A stretch of DNA of 35,777 nt, from the NCBI GenBank assembly GCA_000226015.1, contig JH156203.1, positions 87,548-123,324 of the forward strand, written 5' to 3'. Positions 21,950-32,650 of the stretch are shown piece by piece (within the stretch, counting starts at the first letter, position 1; the number at the start of each line of letters is the position of its first letter). The stretch comes from Mnemiopsis leidyi (lineage: Eukaryota; Ctenophora; Tentaculata; Lobata; Bolinopsidae). Position numbers and translations under genes: made by a program. The notes below the pieces were generated by a model. It saw only the letters and a program-made list of their open reading frames with translations. It was not told where the DNA came from and did not search any database.

Positions 21950-24900
21950 AGACTAAGAAGTGTGTGGAGAGAGTTGTCATGACTTACTTTGAGCATGTCT
22001 GACTTCGCGTCATAGAACTGGACGTACTCGCGGGACGGTAGGACCACGTTCAACAGGTACTCCACCGGGTTTGTCTCCTGTTTTACTGAAACAATCGTCA
22101 TGTCACTTGTCCTGTCAGATTTACTGAAACAATCGTCATGTCACTTGTCCTGTCAGATTTACTGAAACAATCGTCATGTCACTTGTCCTGTCAGATTTAC
22201 TGAAACAATCGTCANNNNNNNNNNNNNNNNNNNNNNNNNNNNNNNNNNNNNNNNNNNNNNNNNNNNNNNNNNNNNNNNNNNNNNNNNNNNNNNNNNNNNN
22301 NNNNNNNNNNNNNNNNNNNNNNNNNAATCGTCATGTCACTTGTCCTGTCAGATTTACTGAAACAATCGTCATGTCACTTGTCCTGTCAGATTTACTGAAA
22401 CAATCGTCATGTCACTTGTCCTGTCAGATTTACTGAAACAATCGTCATGTCACTTGTCCTGTCAGATATGAGTAAGACTGGGTCATCGGATGACGATATA
22501 AGGTCCACACTCATTAGTCTTGCTGTCTTGTGGCTCTACCTTTAAGTTTAACGCAAACAAATGCGTGACAAGTGACAACCCAGAAATCAGTCTGCTGGGA
22601 AGCCAGAAACGCCAATTAGTTTACAATACACTGCACTTTAAACCTGTCAGCAAGCCACGAGATCCTTAAAACTTGGTTTAGATCATGACTCTCCTAATCT
22701 GATAAGGGTGACAGGGAGCTGCGACCCTGACCAGACGCTGATATAACAGAAACTAACTCACCCTTGTCCTCCTCGTCTGAGCAGACTTTGCAGGATTTCT
22801 TGCAGTTCTGTAGCATCCACCCCGGGTTAGCTTTACACTCTCCTCTCCCTGCCCACCAGGCACAGTTCTCGTGGTTATCGACACAGACCTCTGTGGTAGA
22901 GTGTTGTGATTCAGGATCGGAGAATTGTGACCGCTTGTCTGCTACATTATAGTGTTTTGTGGGTCAGTGAAATTTTCTCGCGTTATATATATACCTATAG
23001 CTATTATATTACTACAAACAAAATCCTTTGCTAAATATTTCGTTCTAGCTGCGAAATTTTACCATCTTATTGCTCATGTTATTTTGCTCTGATTGTTCCA
23101 AACTCACCTCTTTTCTCCAAGAGGGGAAGTTCATAATTTATTTTCTCCTTCACAAGATCCCTCAACTCATCGTATGTTATGTCAGTGTCGCTGTGAAGGT
23201 AAAAGTCGGAGGAGTAGTGTCCCAGATTCAGCCTACACCCGTCCCCATCCTCCCCAAACAAGCTGACGTTCATCCCCGTCGTCAGGTAGACTTTCTCAGC
23301 GTTAAGGGACACCACTGGGGCAGCACTGTTCGTCAGCTCGACTTCCAGGGCTGCTGGTAACCCTCCCTGTTGGGAAAAACGTGTAACGGTCCGACGGTTT
23401 GTCGTGGATAGCAGCTGTTGGGACCGCGTTAAGAATTCTGGTGGTGTGGCTGGCTGCGTCAGAGAATTAGACAGTGTCTGCCTGTGCGCACTGACCAGAC
23501 ATCGCCCGTCTAAGTTCTAGTTTTAACGCGAAGTGAATCTCACTGGAAGAGAAGATTGAGGTGGTCACCATTTCTGCGACGTTGAGCGTCGTCTGGATCT
23601 TGCCGGGGGGCATGAGGGTAGAGAGAGCGGTGTTGAGGAGGTGGTCTGATACCCACACACAGCACTGTCCTGTGTAACCTCCCGATGGCAGGGATTGTTC
23701 CTTGAACTTCCAGTCCACTTCCCCTCTTACCGGCTGCACTGCTGCCTGTCAAGAGAGAAATTCTCAACGACTTTGTTTTGATGTGGCTCTAACTTTTTGT
23801 GGTCGAGAATTAAAAATGAGAGAGATTTTTATGTTGAAAGTTCACGCCTCGATGCGAGTAGGCAAGCTAAGTTTATGACTGTACCAGGTAACTTAATTAA
23901 GACATTTGGTTGGCTCTTACGAAGTAGGAAGAGACTAGCTGCTGAGAGTTGACGTTTATATATCCTGGTGCAAATTTGATCTTAGCTACTTTTCCGATGT
24001 CGTAATCCGCTGTGAGGGAAAACCAGGGTTAAACTTCTCAGCTGTTGTTAGACACTAGACAGGGACATTTTCTTATAAACATGGCCATTTTCTGGCAAAT
24101 TACACAAACAAAAGTTGTAGTCCAACAGTGGATGAAGGTGGATGAAGGATGAAGGTCGGAAGTTAAGTGGTTTTCATTTAAAACTCAAATGTAAGTCTCC
24201 ATCCTGAACATTGTAACCTGGAAGGTTAGCCAGGGCCTTGTTGATTGATGGGATTGCAGTACTCTCCACAACCTGACAGATAACTCTCCTAGCTTGATCG
24301 CGAATAGCTCCTCCCAGAATACCCAGGATGAAATTTAGTATGGGACTGAAATTGTTTTGTATTTTCAATTTGTCTCTTTTATTTGCTTGTATCGGTTCGT
24401 TTCTCAAAGTTTGTGTGATAATGGAGACTGAGAATCAGTAAAGTTGTCTTAAAAAGAGTAATCTTAACATCTTTTCGTCTTCAACTCAATGCTTAAACTA
24501 TAATAATCAATAGGGTTGAATCTTGCACAAAAACTAAAGCTGATGAATTAGTACTTGTAAAGGTTAATGTCCAGTCGTCCTATGTTCACTCGGCAGTACT
24601 GTAGAGAAAGACTCTTTGCTTGGTTGTAATCTGTAATCAAATAGTTGTCGATTTAAGAATCTTAAAACAGCGTTAACAATCTGTTTTAGATTTCATGTGA
24701 ATTGTTTTGTTTCTGGTAAAGGGCGTGCGTCGAGATTTGTTAAATTTGTTCAGGACGGCAAATCGAGGCAGTTAGAGGCTTGAAGAATCTAAGAGACTAA
24801 GAGATTCAGATAACGCCCATATTTTAAACTGATTGGTACTGCGACACCAGGTTTCATAGCTCTTGAACTAGAAGTGTTGCTTTCTAATTCTGGTACCGGA

Positions 24901-26569
24901 AGTACTTACGGAAATCAATGATCGTATCCACTCCCAAATCGGCAGCAGTGATCTTGACATTACCCTTGATACCGATGCTGAAAGGTTTGTAAACCTAAGA
25001 TTTGTAACCTAGATTTGCTCATAGGATCATGACCATGGTTTACGCGATGAGCGATAGTTTGGTTACATAAAGGCTACGTTAAATATCATTGGCTACTTGG
25101 CTGACCAATGACTGGTTTAACGATCGATATCGAGATTGCCGCACTTAACAGTAACTAAGACTAAAGACAAAACCCGGTCGGCATGATACTGATTACGATA
25201 CTGGGCGTATTTATCGAAAATGGTAAAATGTTGAAGTGTAATGTAGAGCTCACATTTTCCTTATCCAGAAACTTCCTCCAAGAACAAAGTAATTGTTGTT
25301 GAGTTTCAGTCTCAGTCCGTTGTCCTGGAAGTTGATGCTGGAACTGCCGATGTTGGAGGACTGCAGTTTCAAGCTGAACGTAGAGATGAAGGCGATTAGG
25401 AGCAAACTTCATGATTAAACTCGATAGAGCATGGGAGTATACTCTGTAGTTAGACAGATAGCTCAGCATACGATATTAATCTTTAATTTGTCTATTGAAA
25501 TACTAGACACACTTGATCTAAATAACGATTTAGTCTCCCAATAATCGGACATTCGATTATCTTGTTATTCGGGAGAGTTTTATTGAGAGTATACGTGCTG
25601 GGTGGCTGATTCTAGTTTGAAGTAACAACCCTGCCCGGTAATGCAAGTTTAACGGTATTCTATTTCTTTTAACAGAGAACGGTTTTTCGGGGGAGGCCAT
25701 GTCTCAAATTTTAAGCCTCTAAATTTATTGCTCCTACCTTTGGTCAATCTATATCCATTTGACCATGTGAGACTATTTAAATACCAAGAACTTAAGCAGG
25801 TCTAATAAGTTTTGAGGGATAATTTTTTAAATCGTCGCAAATTTGATCCCCAGGAATACCGTTTTTATAGTTTACAGAATGAATATGACTAACGGAACAT
25901 TATACTTCATTTAGCTAAGGGCATATACTTCAGTCCTGGCTTGCAATGCATACTTCAAATAGACAACATTTTGGAAATTATTGAAGAATTAGCCAAGGTA
26001 AACATTGACAGTTTATTATAGTCAATTCTGTCACCTTGTAATTTGTTAAAGCCACTTAGAATCTAGAAATACCACTATAATATCAATAGACGTACTTGTA
26101 GAGTCTGTAATCATTCCCGGAGACTTCAGGAAGAGGAAAGTTTTGTAATTCAGATTCAACGGTCGGTATAACAGCTCTTATCTCCTCGTTAACTGTTAGG
26201 TACATTTGGAAATTACGTATTTGTTACTTTAGTTGACTTCAATTCTTTATTACTCTTTTACATTACTCTTTTATACATTATAAATTACTTCTTTTATACA
26301 AATAATTTGTTGGTGATACTGATATCATATTTTGTTTCACTTAACGCTTCAGATCAATCGTTTTGGATATCTTAACAGTTTATTAAGGATCTTTTTCAAG
26401 AAATTTAAGACACACTGAATGAGTGGAAATAGTTGTAAAACTGAAGATTGTAGTTACTGTACTTACTGTAGTCAACAGCTGACTGGCTTACTCGTACTTT
26501 TAATGTCTCATATTTCAAAGAAAAGACACACAAAACGACAAAAGTCAAAATTACTGTTGATTTAAGCAT
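21950..26569 (-). CDS. BPI/LBP-family secreted protein with an inserted ShKT domain (11 exons)
   Basis: BPI/LBP proteins are secreted lipid- and LPS-binding proteins of innate immunity. Exons: 26569-26467, 26192-26096, 25373-25254, 24977-24910, 24630-24555, 24345-24218 (donor uncertain), 24009-23921, 23745-23544, 23362-23108, 22890-22762 and 22085-21988, or reading on to a stop at 21950. Phases join throughout, giving about 455 residues plus a short tail (human BPI 487). Landmarks: signal peptide MLKSTVILTFVVLCVFS; KVRVSQSAVDY (BPI VRISQKGLDY); FPLPEVSG; GLRLKLNN; the conserved disulfide pair in YCRVNIG (exon 5) and VICQVVES (exon 6); DYDIG; WVSDHLLNTAL at the N/C-domain hinge; LPAALEVEL; and VEYLLNVVLPSREYVQFYDA, matching the last strand of BPI. 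Between the last two sits a six-cysteine ShKT domain. The exon 6 donor (CCAG|GTTACA) is weak and would shorten the segment before DYDIG compared with BPI, so the true junction may differ. Exon 9 needs the second of two acceptors to keep frame. Confidence 0.88.
22082..22467 (-). repeat. 38-bp minisatellite containing a 3' splice site, with an assembly gap
   Basis: TTTACTGAAACAATCGTCAT recurs every 38 bp at 22082, 22120, 22158 and 22196, then at 22353, 22391 and 22429 after 111 Ns (22215-22325). On the minus strand each unit reads GATTGTTTCAG|TAAA, the acceptor of the last BPI-gene exon (22085). The copy nearest the exon is the working one. Confidence 0.9.
22215..22325. other. Assembly gap (111 Ns)
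   Basis: A run of N inside the 38-bp array. Repeat copies on its two sides are 157 bp apart (22196 to 22353), which is not a multiple of 38. The true length is therefore not the number of Ns shown. Confidence 0.95.
22762..22890 (-). other. ShKT-domain exon within the BPI-family gene
   Basis: A single symmetrical phase 1-1 exon of 129 bases. Six cysteines are spaced as in ShK-type domains: VCVDNHENCAWWA, then GEC, NPGWMLQNC, KSC and KVC, ending in an acidic DEEDK. ShKT domains occur in many animal secreted proteins (for example beside metalloproteases) and are often not toxins. Skipping this exon keeps the reading frame of the BPI protein. Confidence 0.88.
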
Positions 26570-26704
26570 TGCAATTTCCAATCTACTGTAACAATCAGCA
26601 CGATATTAAACTAAATAAATAGACTGGGAGATTCGTCAATTCTCAAATCATACGTTTGTTCAAAATTTTGAACAACCTAATCGAATTTTCATTTAAACAT
26701 TAGA

Positions 26705-29626
26705 TTAATTCGCAAAATCTAATTTCAAATTAATAAACTCCTTTCTTCTGGAAGGACACTTGGTGCTTTCAGTTTCAAGACACGTCCAAAAGCTGTGATA
26801 TCTCTGTATAATCACCAGCCTGCTCGCTGCTTCAATGAAATTACGGAAAACTCCATTCAAGTCAGTTCTTCCATATACCTGAAGATTTGACTCCAATCCA
26901 GTAAATGTTCCGTGAGCGTGAGGTGGACGAACTTTTTCTCCTTTTCTCTGATCGTACGCGGAGGTGCAGTGTCACATCCAAGTTGCACAAGTAATAACTC
27001 CGTGGTAGCTTAGTTATTCTCGGACAATGCTGTTAACTGGAACTAGGGTCGGCTGCTCGTTCTTGATCTTCAGATCTGATGTAATCCCCTGTGGGAAGAG
27101 CTAATCCGTGATAAAATCATGGTGGTCGGAAAGTGCAACCTAGCTTGTCAATCCGTTTTTCAGGTGGTCAGACATGGATTTCAAAAGCCACATTTAAGCA
27201 TTTAAACAGCTGAGTTACAATTATCGTCAGGGCGCCTAGCATTTTAAGGTTGTCTCTAATAACGTTTTCTGAACAAAAGTTGTCTCCATGAATGTGGTTG
27301 GAGCACCCACTCAAGTGTTTAAAAACCTCAGAGCCATGGGCGTGGTTGATAAAATGTGGTCTATATTTGCCACGCGGGATTCTTACTGAATATCCCCTCA
27401 ATTCAGATTAAACTGACCATGGCTAAAGGGTTAACAATACAAACAGTAGGCACTAAACAGTAGGCACTAAACAGTATGCATTTAACAGTAGGCACTAAAC
27501 AGTATGCACCAAACAGTAGGCATTATCAGTAAGCACTTAACAGTAGGCACTAAACAGTAGGCACTAAACAGTAAACACCAAACAGCTAAACAGTAAGCCA
27601 TCTCACCCATTGTTTTCGCGTGAGGCGTTGACTACGCCCTCTGAGCAAACAATCCATGTACCCCTCGTACCCCAGCCCTGATCGGAGCGGGTCCTCGTTC
27701 TCGTATTTGTTGAAGACGCCCTTTCTGGGCCGCTCCGGCTTGTAATTCAGTATTGTTTCCGTCAACTCCATACCCTTGATCTGCTCACCGTTTCTTTCCT
27801 GTAGTGTAGAACTGTAATCGCATTTTTAGTTCAGAATGCCATTTCAAGATAAGTGTGAATGATTTGTTATGACAGGAGTATAATCACATGAATATATCTC
27901 GCAAGGAATAAACATACAATATGACCCATCACACCTGAATATTGCCTCTCAGACCTGAATTTTATCTCTCCTAACCTCAATATTACATCTCAAACCTGAA
28001 TATTCCTTCCTCAACCTAAATAATATCTACTCAACCTGAATATTACCTCCTCAATCTGAATATTTACCTACTCAACCTGAATATTACCTCCTCAATCTGA
28101 ATATTTACCTACTCAACCTAAATATTACCTCCTCAAGTCCTCAATCTGAATATTTACCTACTCAACCTAAATATTATCTAATCAACCTGACTATTACCTC
28201 CCCAACCTGAATATTAACCTCTCTAACCTGAATATTTACCTCTCTAACCTAAATATTACCTCCTCAATCTGAATATTTACCTCTCTAACCTAAATATTAC
28301 CTCCTCAATCTGAATATTTACATCTCAAACCGGAACATTACCTACTCAACCTAAATATTATCTACTCAACCTAAATATTACCTCCACAACCTGAATATTA
28401 CCTCTCTAACCTGAATAATTTCTACTCAACCTGAATATTCACCTCTCTAACCTGAATAATAAATATTACCGCTCCAACCTGAATTATAAATATTACCTCT
28501 CCAGCCTGAATATTACCTCTCCGACCTGAGTATTACCTGCTCAATCTGAATATTCACCTCTCCAACCTGAATAATAAATATTACCGCTCCAACATTAATT
28601 ATAGATATTACCTCTCCAGCCTGAATATTATCTCTCCCACCAGAATATTACCTCTCTGACCTGCAAATAACCTCTCTTTACTCCCATCTAATGATTACCT
28701 CTCCAACCCTGGCCCATGAGTAAACATCAGACATGTAGGATCTATCTCTGAAGTAATCGGTCTGGGCTGTCTCCCTCGTTCCTTTCGTCTGTTTGGTCCT
28801 GTTCGGTCCTGGGCTGGGGCTAACAGGAACACTTTTACTCCTTCTCGCCTCAGAGAACGGTCTTATTTCCGGTTTTGAGGGTTGTCTGGATTGAGATCTC
28901 GGTTTTTAACACTGGATTTTATTTAGCACCAACCACCGTAACATTGGTTTCATAACCGAGGGATGTCACTTTATACTTTATTGTGTCTAGTTTCAGGTTT
29001 TACAATGACACAAGTCATTGGCCCTTGTCGCTTTGAGAAAATTTTCCAACGTTTTAAATTTTGTCTCTATTAAAATTGCAATTCTGCGATACTTGATCCA
29101 ATGATATATTTTCAAAATTTCCCGCAGTCGGCAGTACCTTTGATATACGAAGGGGTGTTTATGCGATGAGTTTCTGGCGGCCGGTGCTGTTTTGATTTTC
29201 CTGTTATCGAAAGAAACTGAGCTCCTGCCCTTCTCTTCTTGCTCCTTCAATGTCCTGTACTCCTGGAAATATAAGTCCTGACAAGTTAGTAGCTATTAGC
29301 AGCATGAAAGTTCAGTATCTTCTCAACTATAGCTTCTCATTTTTCTGTAGCTCTCAATTCTTAAATTAAGTGTTGACTGTTGCTTCAAGTCGTGAAGAAG
29401 CTAAAGTTGCAGTCCAATCGTTAGTGCAACCTTTACATCAATATAAGATCAAATTTGTAACCGTGTATCGCGCTCTAGATATAATCTCATTCACCTTGAT
29501 TGACACGGGAGGCATAGTTCTCTCCCTGGAGAAGGGTACCATGCTGAGTCTACTACTTGAGGGACAAACGGACGTGGTCATCTCTATATCACCCTCTTCT
29601 CTCACTCCGCGCTCTGTCCACTCTGG
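26705..29626 (-). CDS. Unrecognised basic protein, 5 exons
   Basis: Predicted exons: 29626-29495, 29262-29138, 28885-28699, 27798-27607 and 26878-26705. Phases (0, 2, 0, 0) join cleanly and all junctions are GT-AG, giving about 269 residues if the first exon begins at 29626. An ATG at 29581 (MTTSVCPSSSRLSM) could be the start instead. The protein is charged and Arg/Ser/Pro-rich in the middle (EARRSKSVPVSPSPGPN), with KPERPRKGVFNKYENEDPL and GLGYEGYMDCLLRGRSQRL in exon 4. No signal peptide, membrane helix or domain that I recognise. Composition is that of a cytosolic, possibly cytoskeletal protein, but that is a guess. The link to the last exon rests on phase and splice sites. The stop is 135 bp upstream of the BPI-gene start on the same strand. 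Introns 3 and 4 start in minisatellites. Confidence 0.55.
27430..27597. repeat. 14-bp tandem repeat (AACAGTAGGCACTA)
   Basis: About 11 imperfect copies, with length and base variants (AACAGTATGCAC, AACAGTAAACACC). On the minus strand it begins about 10 bases inside the intron, right after the exon 4 donor of the unrecognised gene at 27607. Confidence 0.85.
27940..28712 (-). repeat. 20-21-bp minisatellite containing a 5' splice site
   Basis: Several dozen imperfect copies. On the minus strand the unit reads TTCAGGTTGGAGAGGTAATA. The exon 3 end and donor of the unrecognised gene read CCAGGGTTGGAGAG|GTAATC (donor at 28698), so the array is homologous to the exon-intron junction and fills most of the 900-bp intron 3 (28698-27799). 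Variants of the unit alternate GAGAAG/GAGGAG/GAGTAG before GTAA. Confidence 0.88.
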
Positions 29627-31354
29627 CTACTGTGCTGCACTACAAGTTCAGTTTGAATTGGGATTTGAACAAATTGCGATGCAATTTGAGAGAACCGGCG
29701 ATACAAAAAACAAGCGAATATCGAGTGCTAGATTGTGTGGGAGGATCAGACAATTTTGTGATACATAGTCTTAGATCTGCGGAACAAAACGAACATAAAA
29801 TTCTCACACATAGTATAAATTTTTATCTTTTTTGTTAATACTTTGTCTACGGTTAACTATAAATGAATATGTAAGCAATCCCAGCTGATCTGTGAGTCTA
29901 GTTATCAAGGATACGAATGCTCTGACAAGTTACACACAATGTTTGAACATAATTATATCTCGATAACATCGACATGGCAACAGCACAATAACCGGTCAGT
30001 TCATGCCGCTACTGCTGCACAAGTGCCATTGAAGGGCCGGCCTGATATGAACAATGCGGTTTAAAACAGATGTAAAACTAAAATAAATACATGTAGCTCT
30101 TTCTCTCTCAAAGTCACAGTGAGATGGTGCTGTCGACGCGTGACGACGCCGGCTGCATGTCATACTGCATTGTATTGATCTTGCTCGTGTATTGCCTAGT
30201 CGATCTCAAATCAACAGTGTAAATCTGCATATTGCACGGGAGACAAAGGTTAAGTTAATTCGAATATACTTAGATTAGATGAACGCTACTTGGTGACGTC
30301 AGCAGCTTTTTAGCATTAAGCCGTTGATGAATCATTTTTACATAATAAAATCATTTCTATCTTCTCTTATTGTGGTAGAATCATTGATTATCAGTTTCCC
30401 ATCTTATGTCAACTTTCCAATACACTTACTGTACAAAATAATCGACTACAATGGAATGTAGTAGAACTCATTTACCCTGGAGCCAAATTGATTCTTGAAG
30501 TTGATTCTCAATATTTTATTTTAAGCAAAGGAAAGTGCACTGAAACTGATTTATGAACTGGAATTTAATTAATTTAAACGTCTCAGAACGGGGGCCAAAA
30601 ATCAAGGCGTGTATAGATACATAAACAGAATGAAAGGAGGCAGAACACTGTGTATTCGATGTTTTTTTAATTTAGAAACAAGAGACGTCAGTCGTGAGCA
30701 CGGAAATTAAATGGAACAACATCAAGTAACTGAAACAAATCACGTCGAAGTGAAAGCGACTGAATATACGACACTTCGACACTTCGTCAACAAAATGAAT
30801 CTTTGACATCGCAACATACAAATGTTGAGTTGATTTAGTAAACGTGAACCTCATCCAATTACAGCTGAAAAATGGTATTTGCCGTTTCCATGGCGACCCC
30901 ATATTTGTAAATGTAATGCTCAGGGGTAACTCGAGAAGTTTGAGTGTTTGGGATCATACTTAGTAGTACATTTGTTATGAACTTTAGCGAGGTTCGCAGG
31001 TATTAAATAAAAAGCTTATACTCTAGCTTTTGTGATTGGGGTCCTTATCTTTCCATTCCGATTTACCAATACCTGGGTCTAGGACAACTCGCCGAAATGT
31101 GATGGAATGTACCACAACCAGATCAGGCGATCAAGAGGCTACCATGTTACCAAGCTTTTTGATTCGGTGACAGGGCAAACGGGTTTTCCGAAAAAGACGG
31201 ACTGTTGTCCGAAATGGACTGTTGTCCAAAGCGGACGCTTTTCCGAAAATGATCTCACGTTTCTCAATTACTTTTGATTTACTTGGGGATAAATCCTTAT
31301 GAACACAGATAGATACAATCTTTAAAGCACAAGCAAAAGACTAGATCCACATAC
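29627..31354. other. No gene seen
   Basis: AT-rich non-coding DNA with no convincing exon. The frame at 30672-30902 (-) lacks splice or domain support. Near 31170-31245 there are imperfect direct repeats of TTGTCCGAAA-like words. Confidence 0.4.
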
Positions 31355-31612
31355 CTATGCAGAAGTGGTGGGAGAAAGAAGACAAGCGTGGAATCTGCAA
31401 CAATCTCCCATCCCCGTCAAGCGAAGCTCTTTTAGTTCTACTGCACGGAGAGTCTGAGACGGAGTTTCACCTGAAGACCCGAAAAAGCAAGGCTTGGAAC
31501 TACATATGATTATTGAACCATCTTGCATCTGACTCTCATAAATGCATTTTGCGATGTCCGCAGGATTTTCATTTCGGCTGTATCTTAACTTAAACTGGGT
31601 CTGAACCAACAA
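31355..31612 (-). pseudogene. Possible decayed BEL/Pao-like retroelement fragment
   Basis: An 85-codon open frame contains FKLRYSRNENPADIA followed by ESQMQDGS. BEL/Pao polyproteins have a conserved WRYVPT..NPAD..SRG..ESQLQ-type stretch after the RNase H region, which this resembles with the usual tryptophans lost. No LTRs, reverse transcriptase or integrase are seen nearby. Low-confidence family assignment. Confidence 0.3.
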
Positions 31613-32123
31613 CCAAGACAGTAAGACTTGGCTTCTTGTCGTTAAGTTAGGCTTATTGGTGTACTCCAGTTATAAGTTTGCTTCTGGACTTCTGGAGGCT
31701 CGTGAGGCAATAGTTTGAACCGAAATCTAAAACTGACAATGTTTTAACCGGTAAAATGTTCATCCCCCGTACAATTTAACTTTCAGGCTTTTGACAAGTC
31801 AGTATGCACGATTTATTACTAATACTACGTTTGAATGGTTATCAGTCAGATACAAAATAAATCAATAAAAATTATGTAGCACTAGCAGCTATATCTAATT
31901 TTTGTTCTTCTTTACATTATTATAGTTTCATATTATTATAACTTCGATCTCATTAATTGTAAAGTATAGCAGAATCAATTTGAAACGTATTCCAAGTTGG
32001 ACAAGGCTTAAATGGTTTTGGCAAATATAAGAGCCTTTCGCCCAACTTCATTAAAATGTGCCAAGAATATAAAACATATCACTAAGAAAAGGTCGTGACA
32101 AATATTTCGTTTCTTGTGTCAGC
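31613..32123. other. No gene seen
   Basis: AT-rich with short ATTATTATA-like words around 31912-31935. No exon, RNA gene or element identified. Confidence 0.4.
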
Positions 32124-32258
32124 GTTTGATCATGGAGAAGGTAATGGTATGTTTGATCATGGAGAAGGTAATGGTATGTTTGATCATGGAGAAGGTAATG
32201 GTATGTTTGATCATGGAGAAGGTAATGGTATGTTTGATCATGGAGAAGGTAATGGTAT
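32124..32258 (+). repeat. 27-bp tandem repeat, 5 copies, donor-like
   Basis: GTTTGATCATGGAGAAGGTA followed by ATGGTAT starts at 32124, 32151, 32178, 32205 and 32232. Each unit holds a donor-like GAGAAG|GTAATG, and the first is preceded by an acceptor-like TTTCTTGTGTCAG. Because 27 is a multiple of three, one frame stays open, but the repeating peptide has no other support. Confidence 0.88.
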
Positions 32259-32650
32259 GTTTAAGGACAATTAGTATCGAGCAACGCTATCGGATGTTAT
32301 AAACGATTTGTGACCACTCCCCTAAATATACCTTTCTCTATATCAACGTTATAATGTATAGCATTGGCATTTTTTAGGTTGTGTTCGGATTGCTTAGAAG
32401 TTTACTCTTTCTCTTGCTAAGAAAATGCAATAATATTAATAAGAATAAGAGTCAAAAAAATAACGAGCGGCACAAAAACATAAACCAGGGTCACGACAGT
32501 TGAGGTCGAAAGTAAAGTGAATGCGGAAAAAGAACGGCATTTACAAGTACCATACCAAAAATCATTAGTCTTAATCATTAAGTCTTTACTAATTTACCAT
32601 AAAAAACTCTCCGAGGGAGCGTTAATTCTAAGTTACTTAGTCAGTGTTAG
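32259..32650. other. No gene; likely 3' UTR of the minus-strand Sushi gene
   Basis: The region lies immediately downstream (minus strand) of the stop at 32651. No AATAAA was recognised on the minus strand, so the transcript end is unknown. Confidence 0.35.

Noticed and set aside
22176..22436. Plus-strand frame across the N run
   Set aside because: Formed by the 38-bp repeat and an assembly gap; not a gene.
29370..29838. Long plus-strand frame (132 codons)
   Set aside because: It lies opposite the better-supported minus-strand exon 29626-29495, has no recognisable domain, and lacks coherent splice sites on the plus strand.
32114..32302. Plus-strand frame repeating IMEKVMVCL
   Set aside because: Translation of the 27-bp array; openness follows from a unit length divisible by three.
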